From Membranipora membranacea (Eukaryota; Bryozoa; Gymnolaemata; Cheilostomatida; Membraniporidae), in the NCBI GenBank assembly GCA_914767715.1, contig OU612074.1, positions 13,132,062 to 13,196,061 of the forward strand: a stretch of 64,000 nucleotides of DNA. The letters are read 5' to 3'. The notes under the pieces were generated by a model that did not search any database, was not told the DNA's origin, and worked only from the letters and a program-made list of their open reading frames with translations. The translations under genes were made by a program, and so were the position numbers. This document shows positions 13,801 through 27,100 of the stretch, piece by piece (position 1 is the first letter of the stretch; every line of letters starts with the position of its first letter).

Positions 13801-14237
13801 CATGGTGTGCAGGTTTTTGTCCTAACACATATATCAATAATCTTTCCAGTGTTACCACCAACTATAACTGCTACACCTAAAACAGCAGAACACACGTAAA
13901 TGAGTGAAAAGTGCGGAGTCATCTATTCTTTTGGCATGAAATGATAACTCTTACAATGAAAAAGCTTGTTTTAAGTATTTACTAAAAACAGGCAGTTTTC
14001 CCTTGTTCGTTAATCTAAGAATAGTGCAATAACTTCCCAGGTATCAGTTATAGGAGTGTCCTCTACTCTGCTTTCCCCACCCTCCATCTCCAGTTACCTC
14101 ATTCTCACCGAACCCATTCTTCTTTTCTGATAGTTCAAGTTCCTTCGCCCTCCATTTCGCCATATTCTCCATTGCTAGCTTTGTTATTCTACATCCCTCT
14201 TCCTCCTTCACTTCACAAAAGGTTTGCTCTGTGTAGG
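10859..14237 (-). pseudogene. Mutator-like transposase plus YqaJ nuclease gene, decayed
   Basis: Exons in gene order: 14237 to about 14040, 13876-13680, 13336-13219, 13035-12878, 12698-12451, 12242-12136, 12013-11838 and 11461-10859. Phases agree from exon 4 to the stop. The first half shows the transposase-type block with CYKNHKGSSGAMEVEG and a later CSKDWC pair. The second half is a YqaJ-type exonuclease: WEQERKDRITASNFG, then AGSPDAV, LIEYKAP and YYFQIQG, which look like the Asp/Glu-Lys/Gln catalytic set. Such fusions are known from invertebrate genomes as transposon-derived genes. Signs of decay are in-frame TGA codons at 14044-14046 and 13259-13261, loss of the acidic GDGD-type segment expected between exons 2 and 3, and no visible start. 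The YqaJ half alone is open and could still be expressed. Alternative: a live gene with a mis-placed splice site at each stop. Confidence 0.7.
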
Positions 14238-14937
14238 CTAGAAAATAGGTGTGAAATATAAATAAATGTGTTGAACCAAGCGACAGGTCAACTAAACAAG
14301 GAATGAAACATGAACTATTGTTTCGAAATTACAAAGACAGAACAGTCATATAACAGAAAATAGAATCAAATGTGAAACACAAAGTAAACCCAATTCACAC
14401 TTGGAAGGCCAATTGAGGCTAAGATAGAACCAAACAGCTTGTATCGACTGTTTCCCCAAAAAGTCGTTTCAGCTGGTAATAACATTGTGTAATTATAAGC
14501 ATCCTGACAGCTCCTATTATTATTGATACCAATGTAGTTTATTAGTCATGACATGTATCATAAGGTCTTCCCGAAGCAAATAACCTGTCTTTTCTGTGTG
14601 TGGCACGCATCACATTGGAGCCTCATCCATTTAACTAAAGCAACCTAAATAAGCTCATGACCGATGATAAAAAGATGGTTTTTCCACTGGTGCGCAATGC
14701 CACAGGGTCCAGAAATTGCCCCTCATGGGTGCTTCAGAGGCTTCTTGTAAACAATATGCAGTTGAAAGTCTGATATGCACCAAAGTATCTGCACCACATC
14801 GTCCTAAAAAATCCTCCTCAAAGATGATTATCCTGCCTTATATCAAAATAGCACAACGCCATGACATGACGTCATGCCGAAACCAACATTTTCAGAATCA
14901 GTGTTCGATTAGCTTTCCAACGATATATAAAATGTAA

Positions 14938-14966
14938 AAATCGGACAACGCTGGTATCATAACCTT
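14938..14966 (+). repeat. 29-bp inverted repeat, right copy
   Basis: Exact inverse partner of 10232-10260, lying about 700 bp upstream of the first recognised Mutator/YqaJ exon and 217 bp before the start codon of the first lectin gene. Confidence 0.6.
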
Positions 14967-15182
14967 AAGAGTTATCTGAATGGGCCCACAATTTGTGTTA
15001 CTAGTTAAAAGGATAAGTTTAGTCACAGTAAAATTACAAGACTCTGGCACTGATCTGACTATAGCTGAAATTATCTTTAGACAGTTCACTAACACTAATT
15101 TTTTGCAGCAAAACAGGTATTGGGAAAAACCGAGTATACACAACATTCATTAACTGTAGAATAGCATTGAAGAATCCAGAAA

Positions 15183-18100
15183 ATGGTGTCCTCTATTGCA
15201 CAATCTGTTGGAGGTTTCTGCTTAGCTCTGATCATTGGATATTGTTACGTGCAGGCGGGTGAGTAAGTCAGATTTATAAGTTAAACTTTGGCCTACATTG
15301 AACAATCAGAAATTATTGTGTTCCTAATAATTCCCGTCCCATTGATAAGTCCCCATCACAACACTATATTTACTTGTACATGTAGTTGGTTTGGTTGAGA
15401 CACTTATTTTTGTCAGCAATACTTGCTCATCTTTACTTTACATAACATTAAAATATGATATGATATGATAGTCCTTCCCCAGCATATAATTGCATTGTAG
15501 GACTTTTGTAGCTAAATTACAACCATTAAGCTCAGACTTGACAAGCAGAACTGGTCAACAACAAGTAAATTCTCTCTGTCCCATCATGTAAAACATCCAT
15601 CAGAATTATTGTTAATGACAAAAAAAAAACAAAAACAAAAAAATTCTAGTTTTCATACGTTATATCAGATCAAGGAGTTAGAGACAACTCCATGATCAGA
15701 TGACTCCAGATGCTTGTGAAAACCAAGAGGGCTTTCAATTAGGTTTGGCTACCATATCGCTAAAAGTTATCACTCGCCATTAAACAAAGTCTTTCCAAAT
15801 TTTTCAATCAGAATATAATAGTTCTATCGATAAATGTGCGATTTGGGATCGAGACCTTAGACCTTGGTGTGCAATCAGATATAATAGTGATTTGACTGAT
15901 TAGTTGATACCCTCCCCCCCCCCCCCTGGCTGTATACATGTGTATAATGTATTTGAGGGAAGTTATACAGCAGTATGACGTGATGGTCAGAATTAGGCTT
16001 CAAACGGGGATGAAATACAACCATCTAATTACAGATAACCTTAACAGAACACTTAACATCTTTACCCCTGAACCATACTGGTTATTTATTGACATGTGCG
16101 ATGTGTGTTCATTTATATTTTCAGCTCCTGAAGGGTGCCCTGATGTGGACTATGGTCAAGGTTACATATACGCCAAACCAGAGTTTGGTAAATGTTACCA
16201 TTTTGTGAATATTGAGAAATATTGGACAGAAGCCAGCCAGGAATGTAGAAGCAGAGGAGGTTATCTGGCAACTGTAAGTGAAAAGTTTGTTTTTTATATC
16301 CGCCCCCCATGTGATCTTTAGTAGTCTGGACACATGGACTCTGACCTTAATCTTGAAAAATACAACTACAATCCATAATTATAGTCTACTACCTTTTTAG
16401 AGGCAGCATTTATACCTATAGCTGTTCTGCGTGATAATAGTTAATTATTCATATCTTCAAATATTCAAGCATTTTCTCTTCTTGATGAAGTACAGATTGC
16501 AATTGATCGAGACCATATCAATAATCAGGCACCATTTGACAGAACTGGTTTAGGTTTGGGACCCAATCTAATGATACTTTGTTGTCTACCACTTGCAGAC
16601 TAAGTTATCCAGTGATGTTATCATGCAATGTAAGAATTATGTGGAAAATGCAACTAATATAACAATACATCTCCATTAGAATCAGACTTAGTCGTGAATA
16701 TGATGAGCCTTGTTGTTTTTTCAATCCTAAGCCGTTGCCAACAAAAAATCGAATCCCAGCCAGATCCCCTTGTTCAATCTTTACCATTCCTTGTACCTTA
16801 TACAAATAGATAAGCAGCTCTGAGATACAGGAATACATACACGATACATTCGACGCTCTCGATGACTTCAGTCAGAACGGTTACTGGATAGGAGGTCATG
16901 ATATGAATGGAGAGGGAGATTACATGTGGGACTCAGGTAAGTAAGGGGGACAACTCCTAAAACAAAATAGAGGCCTTTTAGATAAGGATAGTTGAGACCC
17001 TTGTTAAAATCATATTAAATTATCTATAAAATTTGGACAAAGTATTATCATCGTAAAAACAATATTTCAAACACCAACCAGCTCTGCGGCATAGTCAAGA
17101 CCGATCTTTGTAATAAACATCAAGTTATAGTATACTAGTATACTAGAAAAGCAACATAACTCTATGGTAATAAACATGAGATTACCTTGCCAAAAGTCTA
17201 AGAACCCGAATGTGGAAATGTTACGATTTTGATCCTGCTTTATGTACAATAGTATGAATATGGGTCATGTCGCTAGCATAGCGGAAATTAAGTAAATAAC
17301 ACAATACTGTATTCCTTCAAAACCGTACAAAACTGATAAAAATATTGTGTGGTATACCTACCTGCCTACATGTTAAAGGGCAACCAAGGTTTCGCAGCAA
17401 TGCATTAATGGGTAGTAAATAATGTGCTGGGCAGCATCAGCTTTGTGCATTACGCGATGCAAAACTCAAAGTAGTTGCTGACTCTTAGCTGGATAACACT
17501 TCAGTTTAGGGGAGGTTCCAAGACTTTGCTGTAATAATTATAGAGCACAGGCTAAATAATAACAGGAACAGGAAACTGCTATGTGGTATTCTCTTTTAGC
17601 TGAGTTTGAGTACCTGATACAAGAAATGTTTCACAAGAATTCTGGCTGAATAATCATCCGAATTATATTTTGTCTTTTTCCCCATGCAGAAGGTGCAATC
17701 TGCTATTAATCAATGGACATCAATGAGAAGTTGTTTGAAACCTTGGTTGCCCTTTAAGGCTACACTTGAGATAAGGAGTGTTTCGACTGGTTCTAGATAT
17801 TTCTGTTAGATCCAATTACTATAATATACCCTCAACCTCAAAAACTTAATAACTAGCAGCAATATGTTTTGAGCTTATCCTCGGTTCTTGGAAACTTGGA
17901 TTAGCTGGCTAAGGGTGTCAGAATAGTTATTGTCACTTATCTAAGTTTTTCGGTGCCTTAGGTTAGAGTTATCGGGGTTGAAGAATTTATCGCTCTCTTC
18001 TATAATTCTGGCTATTTGAGACATGCGCACTTGATAATGATCTATTTGAGGGTTTTACAATCTTCAAGTTTTGTTTTCCAAATTGAAGGCACTACGTCGA

Positions 18101-21075
18101 ATACCAGACAGTCAACTCATTGGCTCTTTTAGTACACCTTCATATTCTAATTATGATTTGCCTTAGCATTTCTCAAGCACAGCTACAAATATCTAGGCCA
18201 CATGTGAACCAGTTCGGCCATTATGGCCCTTTCAACACGGCCATAAAGATGTTTCAACTGTGACCATACATCCTTTTAAACACGTCTTAGAATGCGCTGT
18301 ATGAGCTCGGGAAAACCCACTCTAATGATTTATGTTATAACGATCAAAATATCAAAATTCATTTCATATTTACATGGTTCTCTCTCACGAGACGAGGGAA
18401 TTCATACATTGATTGGTTGTATATTTGTGTACAGGAGAGCCATGGAGTTACACTAATTGGGGGACAGGAGAGCCAGATAATACCTGTCCTATATTCTGTA
18501 TAAACACTGACTGTGTTCTGATGAGTCCAATAGAGGGATACAGGTGGAAGGATTATCCCTGCTCAACAACTCAATACTTTTACTACTATGTTTGCGAATA
18601 TGGTAATTAAGAGCGATAGTTGATTCTACGGTCAGATCAGGGTTAGGGTTTAGTCAATACAAATAATCTAACCAAACAAACAGAACAGGCCACTTCCAAC
18701 TTCTTTTACTGTATTTGCCACATATATTTTGAGTTTCATGAGTCAATTTGAGACTTATCCTCTCCTAATATAGGTTGGTATTTTGGGAATCCGCAACAAC
18801 CACAACACACAACTAAATCTCAGGGTTCAATGGCCACACGTTCGAGAACGGACTCAGAGATTACAGACCAGAGTTCAAAAACAGACAAAAGTTGGCCAGA
18901 AAAAGACATTACAGAGACAACAGCTGTTAATACAGGTACAAACTTCCAGCAGGGAGATTACTAGACTCAATCAACTGAATAATCATTTGCGCCTCGTTGA
19001 AAACTAAACACAGAAATAAAATGGCTGATATGAAGTATTTCAACATAAACTTCACTAAGCTTGTGGTTGTAGGGCTGTTCTTATCATAAAATCAGGGCTC
19101 TTGGGATAACCAAACTCCCTCTTGAAATATATCATGAAACAGAGTTATGCTCTCTTTGTTTATGAGAGCACAACTCTGATATAACTAAGGAACTAACTGA
19201 CCAGGGAGGGTGGGATATCCCATGATATCCATGATCTGACACCAGGGCGGGCTTCTTACCCACATGGCAAAGAGGAAAAACTGACATAAAATTTGATATC
19301 ATCACCTAGAATAATATGGCTCATCCATGTCGCATTAAATACCATGATTCTACCATCATAAGGCCCTCAGTCAGACCTGCTCAAACTTGTCCTTTCATGT
19401 GTCTACAGGAAATATTCAGAAACGAGTAGATGGCCGCACTGATCTACAGTTTCCTTATAGTAAGTAGGACCTACATTAAAATTGAACCATAATAGCAACT
19501 GTCACAAAAGTGTGACACAAAATGATATTTCGACAAAAGTAAGATTTTTTAATCTTCTAATATAGCTGCCCTATCTCATTTGACATTGAGAGTCTCAAAT
19601 AACATTGAGCAAACTGTCCAAGTAGACAAAAACACCTGTGTGACTTGTCATTAGCTCGTTATTATGTGTACAGAACAATGTAACTTTTTTATTGAAGGGA
19701 TAGCATTTGGAGTTTTGGCTGGACTTGTGGTGCTTGTGTTACTAGTTGGTGCTTTATATAAAGTTGTGAGGTAAGAAATAGTTCCTTGATCTCATTCTCT
19801 GTTTATAAGTTGCCTCAACTTCCCAATCAATTTCTCAGTTCTCCCTATGACAAGAATAAAAGGATGAACTGTGTATTGGGATGGGCGGTTTATCGTAACC
19901 TCAGCATAACAAGCAACTGTCCGATGACATTTGATCTAGTGATCTGTTTTATTATCGAGTCGTACCCTGTTAATAAAGGTATATGAGTAAAAATATGGTT
20001 GATGCGCGAGGAATAACGAGAGAATGAGCACATCAAAAACGAGCGAACAATAATGCAGCGTATAAAAATATGTGCTGTGTTCAAATAGTATTTCTAATTG
20101 ACATCAAAATGTGAAAGACGTATTCCGCATGTTTTAATTGAACTCACAAAATTGATGCCGGGTTAAGATGACCATCCGAATACATGATGCCATGAATATT
20201 ATAGTATTAAACTATATGCCTCAATAAAATAAGGTTAGATAAGCTACTGTGGTAATAATTAATTTGTAGATAAAATACTACATGACAGAACTGTGAAATA
20301 TTATTGCTTTTTATATATTATAATACAATGCGGCTGTGATGCACATTGCAAGAGCTTATCCAGAAATAGATACAAAAATAATGCACAGTTAAAAATTATG
20401 TTACTTACACTTAAGTCACATCGAGTAAAGAATAGAAGTCGTTGAATAAATGTAGGCTGCAGTAAAAGTTGGTTTCAATTTGACTGCTGTCTAAAATGTT
20501 ACAGATGTGCCAGACAGAAATACACATTGCACTGCATCGGGATTACAGAGCATCCCGCGCGCACAGACACCTGGCTAGTAGTGTTAGATAGTGTCGAAGC
20601 AGTAAAAATTTGATTTGATATTGGTTTTATGTCAGTAACCACGGAGCCATAATTGATTGCACTTTGATTGTGGGAATTCAGCAATGCATTTCAGCTTCAA
20701 GCCACACGATTGGTATACCAATACCAACTGCAAATGCAATGCAGTCCCAATCAAATCAGCAGCTAACCATAAATCAGATCTCAATGGGAATTCCAGATTA
20801 TTTCATTGTGGGAATTCTACATCATTGCCTATAAGTTGGGCTTTATCATTGTGAAATAACACCATTGTCTTTATGCCCAATAACCGCTGTCACTATTATT
20901 TGTGGTTAAGAAGGAGGGAGAGCTGTATTTCAAATTTAATCTAATGGCTAATCATGAATGGAATATGTATTCATATAATTTGAGCAGGAAGAGAGGATTG
21001 GTGAACGGGTACAAACATCCAGACGATGATAGACGCAACCTTCACCCCAATCCTACATATAGTGATCATGACTAG
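15183..21075 (+). CDS. C-type lectin receptor 1 (single-pass membrane)
   Basis: Eight exons: 15183-15258, 16125-16273, 16810-16936, 18435-18602, 18774-18935, 19409-19459, 19698-19770 and 20988-21075, in phase throughout, 297 aa. Order: signal peptide (1-25), C-type lectin domain (about 27-172), short polar Ser/Thr-rich stalk (exon 5, 54 residues), one membrane helix (exon 7), basic stop-transfer and a tail ending with NPTY. Lectin hallmarks are an extra N-terminal Cys pair (GCPD, GKCY), EASQEC, WIGG, EPD, WKDYPC and VCEY. EPD with WKD stands where EPN/QPD and WND bind calcium and sugar, so binding is plausible but specificity is unclear. The NPTY tail suggests adaptor-driven uptake or signalling at the cell surface. 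The start was chosen because the paralogue at 24200 has the same 76-base first exon. Exon 6 ends with A before GTAAGT, giving Arg where the paralogue has Gly. Confidence 0.9.
15735..15930 (+). repeat. Degenerate copy of the GGTCTTTCAATT fold-back repeat
   Basis: Starts GGGCTTTCAATTAGG, keeps a block like ATCGCTAAAAGTTATCAC and ends in a run of C followed by TGG. This is the same order as the better copies at 24680 and 49617. It lies in intron 1 of the first lectin gene. Confidence 0.4.
19097..19228. repeat. Small fold-back repeat
   Basis: Left TTGGGATAACCAAACTCCCT and CAGAGTTATGCTCTC pair imperfectly with the right half GAGAGCACAACTCTG and AGGGAGGGTGGGATATCC. A hairpin of about 130 bp with no coding sequence, in an intron of the first lectin gene. 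It looks like a MITE relic. Confidence 0.5.
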
Positions 21076-21358
21076 GTGACACTCAGCGCAAGCATCCACG
21101 ACACAGCCATAGACATTTTTGATCTATATTTTATTGTCAGTGATGTTTCTCAAAAGTATGTCTATTTCTTTGTTTTTTTTGTATTAGGCTATATTTGTTT
21201 GTACCTTATTAAATCACACTCTGCCTTACCAGTTGTAATCAGACAGCGAAACCTCTCGAGTGCAGCTGCCATTGGGTAGAGCGGTTTGGAGAATTTCACA
21301 TCTCACAGAGTCTGAAAATATTCAGTCTGATAATGATGTTTTTTTACACCCATTCAGC

Positions 21359-21364
21359 AATAAA
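21359..21364 (+). terminator. Candidate polyadenylation signal, lectin receptor 1
   Basis: AATAAA, 284 bases after the stop codon and the first strong match downstream of the last exon. Confidence 0.45.
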
Positions 21365-24199
21365 ATATCAAGGAATAACGAACTTTTTATCTTATAAATA
21401 GTATGATCTTGAAACATCTGATGAGATGTATCATAATATTGCTAGGAGTCTAGAACTCTCTAATGTTAAATGCACAACACTTCTGTATAGGGTGCACATG
21501 ACCAGCTTCCTATCAGCTGTAATTGTAAAATTTTAGTTACCACTGCTACCACAGACAGGAGGCCAGGATCGCAGGCACATAAGTGCAATCTAAACCAACC
21601 CCTTCTAGGTATTTGCAGTACAGTGACAAACCAGATATATATATATATATACATAATAAACAATACAAAAAAATGGTATATACATTTATTTCAATTACAA
21701 TAGGAGTAATATATTATTTTGTGTGATAAATAAATATATGCATTAAATCTCTTGTATTTAAAATGTCCTGTATCATCTTTGAACAGTGACAGCTTTTTAT
21801 GACAACTTGATAGTAAATCTTTAAATCTGTAACTTGTCAACATAACATTCCTTGGTCTCAATAGTATATATCTGTCTACCAGAGCAATGCAAAATCCCTG
21901 ATAAAGAATCTAAGTCGTTTAAGAATCAAGGTATCTGAGATATAGGTTACTTTTGACATGCTCATGTCTTGTCTAAAGGAAATTCTCTATCCAGTGCCGG
22001 ACTATCAGTGGATTTTTTCTCCATATTCTATACTCCATATTCTATATTCCATATTCGATACCCCATATTCCATACCACAGACAGAGGAAGATAAAAAGGT
22101 ATACAAAACTTTATCATACAATTAACTCAGCCTTATACGCTTCAGAGCTCAGTTAAATTTTGAAGTAGTTGTCTGCTCTCGCACACTACTGCTATGCGTC
22201 ACAATGGGTGGTCTCTGATGGTGTCATTGTAATTTTCATGACATGAGGTGATATCGAGGTGGGCTCATTGAAATCTCTAATCATGACCGTACAGCTTTTA
22301 GATAGCAACAAACAATGTGATCTGAAAGGCCTGCAATAAACAGCCCACTTCTCAAAGATAAGGAGCCTCTTATTTTCAATTTACCAACACACAATCAATC
22401 GAGTACAGCTATACGATTATGCACACTTAGCACCAATAAAATGTTATACAGTGGTGTATCAGAAACGACGCAGGGAAGGGAATTGAAGTTGATTGATATT
22501 TCTCTATTTTTTCTGGAGCAAAGTGGTGAAAGTGAAGACGACAATACCATAAAGCGAATCTGCTTCAATCTCTATAAATTTTCACAGATTAATCTATTGG
22601 ACATTTGCCAAAAGCAGTGATCAAAGCAACCCCCCCCCCCCCCCGGAGTAAACTTGTGGTGTTACTCAGTCTATATCACATAACAATGCATTTGGGTAAT
22701 CAAATCACACCACCGGATTAATCAGTGATCAGTGTAGACTTCCTTCTCATAGCGACAGCAGCTATTTGGTGATTGACCAGATCTGGAATTAATACCACAT
22801 AGCATATCCTTCTCACAAGTACGTATATTATCTAGTGATGGATTTACAGCACCAGATGCAAATCAATTTTTAGGTCGTCAATTCTGTTTGCCATCTGTTT
22901 AATGCCTAGGCTATCTCTTCTTTGATATTTGTAATTTGATGACATTCATTTCATTGTTCTGATGATATGTGATGGTAAAGGTGTAAACTTTACCTCTCCT
23001 CCAGTAAACGAGGAACAAGTAGTGTATATCAGGTGGTGAGATTCGCTGACGTTAAGCGCACTCTCATTATCATCCATTTATTGTTTAGTATTATTTTTTA
23101 AACTTTCGTAGCTAAAATGATCAACAACTGTTTTTGCAGAAATCTGCAGATATCATTGAGACAAAATTCCCTTCAAGGCTTGTTAGAGGGTCAGTTACAT
23201 TCACATGTCGAATCACTTAAAAATAAAGATTGATATTAATGATTGAATCTGCTAATTGTAAAACCAAATCCCACTCTCAGTAAAGCCCTGCACCTAGCCA
23301 GGTTTCATAGACTGTAACCAGGGGAGGGAGGGTGCTGCAACAGACAAAAAATGAATAGTTTTGAAGTTATATTTTCATGGGAACAAGACCAGACTACCCC
23401 TCTCTCATCCAAAAGGCTCATTTATTAACATATAATCAGCGATATTCTGTGGAACAACTGTGTTTTATTGCATAAATTAAAAACATTTTGAGCTGAGCTG
23501 AGGTTTTGAGCTTAAACACCTTTTTCCGGCTAACCATTTCTCTTGCTCAAAAGATCCAAATCTAAAAATTCCTCATGACCTATATCTATATCTAGACCCA
23601 AAAATATTATTAATGATTTTTTGCATTTGTTTACATGTCATTTTAAAAGATATTTCCTCTTTTTATAAAAAATTGGTCAAAATATGACTCAACTAGCGAG
23701 AAATGTTTTTGTGCTCTTTTGAATGTTAGCCAATACCAAGAATTGTATTATCAGTACAGAGAAAGTTCCTTCATAATAAAACAACGACAACAACACAAAG
23801 CTAATCTCAGATTATGTAGGAGGTTGTTGTCGACAAACCGAATCCATGACACTTGTGTTTTATTTACCCACAAGTTTTCAGTTAGGCTACTGTAGGGGGT
23901 AGGGTATCAGGATAGATAAGTAGTAAAAGTATCTGTCATCGCTTATAATTTAGCGTAATCATTAACAGATATTTGGTAGATTTTCTTCAAGAAAGCTTTA
24001 TGCATGTCAAAACTGTAGCTTGTCAAAACTTATTTAACTGGAATTACATTTAAACAGACACTCAAACTGAAAGTCTATAGTGATATTCTAGCTAAAATCT
24101 TAAATTCCATCGAGTTTCTTTTAATTTTTGCAGCAAAACTGCAAAACAACACGATACTCACAATTCTTGTGGTAACCAAAGCATCGAGCGATCCAGAGG
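21365..24199. other. Intergenic region between the two lectin genes
   Basis: No exon recognised. It contains an AT microsatellite at about 21635-21655, a short tandem repeat at 22019-22077 and a long C run near 22629. The last ~70 bases share scattered blocks with the upstream region of the first lectin gene (TGCAGCAAAAC, and GATCCAGAGGATGGTGTC against AATCCAGAAAATGGTGTC), so the proximal 5' region was duplicated with the gene. Confidence 0.5.
22019..22077. repeat. Short tandem repeat, CCATATTCTATA-type unit
   Basis: About five imperfect units of 11-13 bases built on CCATATTC. Confidence 0.75.
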
Positions 24200-27100
24200 A
24201 TGGTGTCATCTTTAGCGAAAACACTGGGAGCTTTCTGTGTAGTTCTGTTTAGTGGATACTGTGAAGTTCAGGCATGTAAGTCTTAAACCTGTTTCCATCG
24301 AATTAGAACAATAGTCACTCAGGGTAAGACTTGATTTGAAATCATAAATTACCATTAGAAATAAGTCTGTCCATTATTGCCTACTCGACTCAAGCTGTTT
24401 TTGGCAGCAAAATATAGAAAATCCAGATCACTAGCCATCTCATCAATTGTCACCTTTCTATTCACTTTATTATTGATGTCTTTAGATGAATGTTTAACGA
24501 CCCCATAATATAATTACCTGGAGTTCCCAGGAGTTACGTCAGTAATCTTGGAGTTCCAGTCAACAATTTAATTGTGGGACTTTTTTAAAACAAGCATAAC
24601 ATGTTGGTTGCTTGGACTTGACATGAGAAATTTACTCGCACATACAGCTCTTACTAATAGCTTTCGGCATTATCATAACCTGGGGGGTCTTTCAATTAGA
24701 AAGAGCGATGCCTTACTAAGTCAAGTTATCACTATCACTTCGCTCAAAATTATCACGCACTTGGTCTTTCAATTAGACAAAATCGCTCCCAAATTGCTCC
24801 CTCAGAATGTATATTGTTTCATTAAGTGACTGAGAAAGAAATCTGAAAGCGAGAGCCTAACAGGTGAGCAATTAGATTGCAATTTTGGCTGTTTCTAATT
24901 GAAAGACCCCCCCCCCCCCCCAGGACAGCAGTAATGAAATACTACATAGCATCAATCTCTGAAGAAAGTCCAAACATTAGGGCTCACCCTTTCCTTGTCG
25001 TTTCTAGTTGTTTTCACTCTCGCCTCATTATTTTTAGCCCGTGACGGGTGTCCTGATGTGAACTATGGTCAAGGCTGGGTATACGCCAAACCTGAGTTTG
25101 GTAAATGTTACCAGTTTGTGAATACAGAGCTATACTGGACAGAAGCTAGCCAGGAATGTAGAAGTAGAGGAGGGTATCTGGTCACAGTGAGCTATTATCA
25201 AATTAACTTACCCTATCGCTGTATGTAGTTGCAGTTGGGAAATGCAGACCTATGGCTACTTTGAAAACAAACTTTATTCCTGTAGTCAAGTTAACTGGTC
25301 CATACTGATGAAGGCTGCCCAGAATATTTTCTTTGCCTCGACCGACCTTGCCAACCAAAAATAGATCATTTTTTGAATGTTTACACCACCAGGCTGACTA
25401 ATAGGACCAGGATTCACTGAGAGAACTTACTTACATAATGATACTTTTCCGACCAATTACCTTGTGTTAAAACTATACTCATTGTTTTTGCGAATATGAA
25501 TAGGTGAGCAGTTCAGCAATCCAGAATTACATACAAAGCACGTTCCAAGCTCTTAACTTTGACAGGAATGGTTACTGGATAGGCGGAAATGATAGAAACG
25601 GAGAGGGAAGATACGAATGGGACTCCGGTAAGTTAATGTAAAAGTAAACGGAAGATTGATTCAGAAGGATACAAACAGTAATCAATTTTGGACTTTACGC
25701 TATAAGAGGACCCTCATTGGCATGACCTCAACAGCGCAATGATTCCTATCCACTTGTAGCTTCCACCTCCCTGATAACACTGAAAACATTATAAGCTTTT
25801 AGAAACCCATAATGCAGAGGTCAAAATTTCAATGACCAAGACTTGATTGATTTTATTGCAATAGAACCAATAAATATAATTGATAAAATTTGGATGAGGG
25901 TACCTTACTTGTCATTAAAACATACTTGAGGCCTGGAATGAATAGACTGATTATCGGTACAACATGTGAAAAATTGTGTCTTTCCATAAGCTTGAATTCC
26001 GAATTGAGTCTTCCACGCAGAAATTGTAAACCCATTTATGAACTCTATGTCATATGAACATGATAGCCTTCAGCGTTGGCAAGCTGTTACATGAAATCTA
26101 ACTGCTATATTAATACAGATACCATGCTCTGCACAACACAGCATACAAAACGATTTTATTGAACTGAACAAAAGTTTAACTTACTGCTGTGGAATATGCA
26201 AAGATTGTACTGTGATAGGACTTTGTAAAATTTTGGATTGAGGAAAATCCACAATATGGCTTAGCATTAGCAATATGATTATATTATATTATTATAATTA
26301 CCATGCTACGCATATAAAAACAAGGGTAAAAACGCTCATATTGATGAGTTGCTTGTTTATTCTTGTACAGGGGAGCAATGGAGCTACAGCAATTGGGGTA
26401 GTGGACAGCCAGACAATTCCTGTGGTTTTTTATGCTTTAACCCTGACTGTATTATAATGAGATCGGATGAGGGATACGCATGGAAGGACTATCCCTGCTC
26501 CTCAACACAATACCATTACTACTATGTATGTGAATATGGTAAGTACAATCTATACATTGGACGGATAGTTTGAATAGTTTATATATTATCTTATTGTGTG
26601 TGGTACCATGATGATATAGAGATACTGTCAGGAGTTATGAGTATTGCCACAGTTGGCTCAATGCTAAGACCCATTTATCAATGACCATAAACATATCAAT
26701 CTATAGTTTTTTGGATATGACAGTGATGACTCAACGATTATCTGGCTGACATGGTGATATCAGTGGTAGAATGAGTTTCATATTAAGAATCAAAGATTAT
26801 ATTCTCACATTAATTGATAAATTTGCAATTAATGACATAACACAAGTAATATTGTTCACCATAATGAACAATAATAGTGGTCTCATTTCTCCTAGAGAGA
26901 ACGTTGAGTTTGGGCTTGGTTGGAGAAAGAAATGAAAAAAACACACAAAATCTCATGCACATTTTTAATTGTTTGTAATTCAGTTTGTGCTTCCTTTTAG
27001 CATATACCCCTCCTACAACAACACCACCAACGACCACACCGCCAACGACCACAACGCCAACAACCACAACACCAACCACAACACCAACCACAACACCAAC

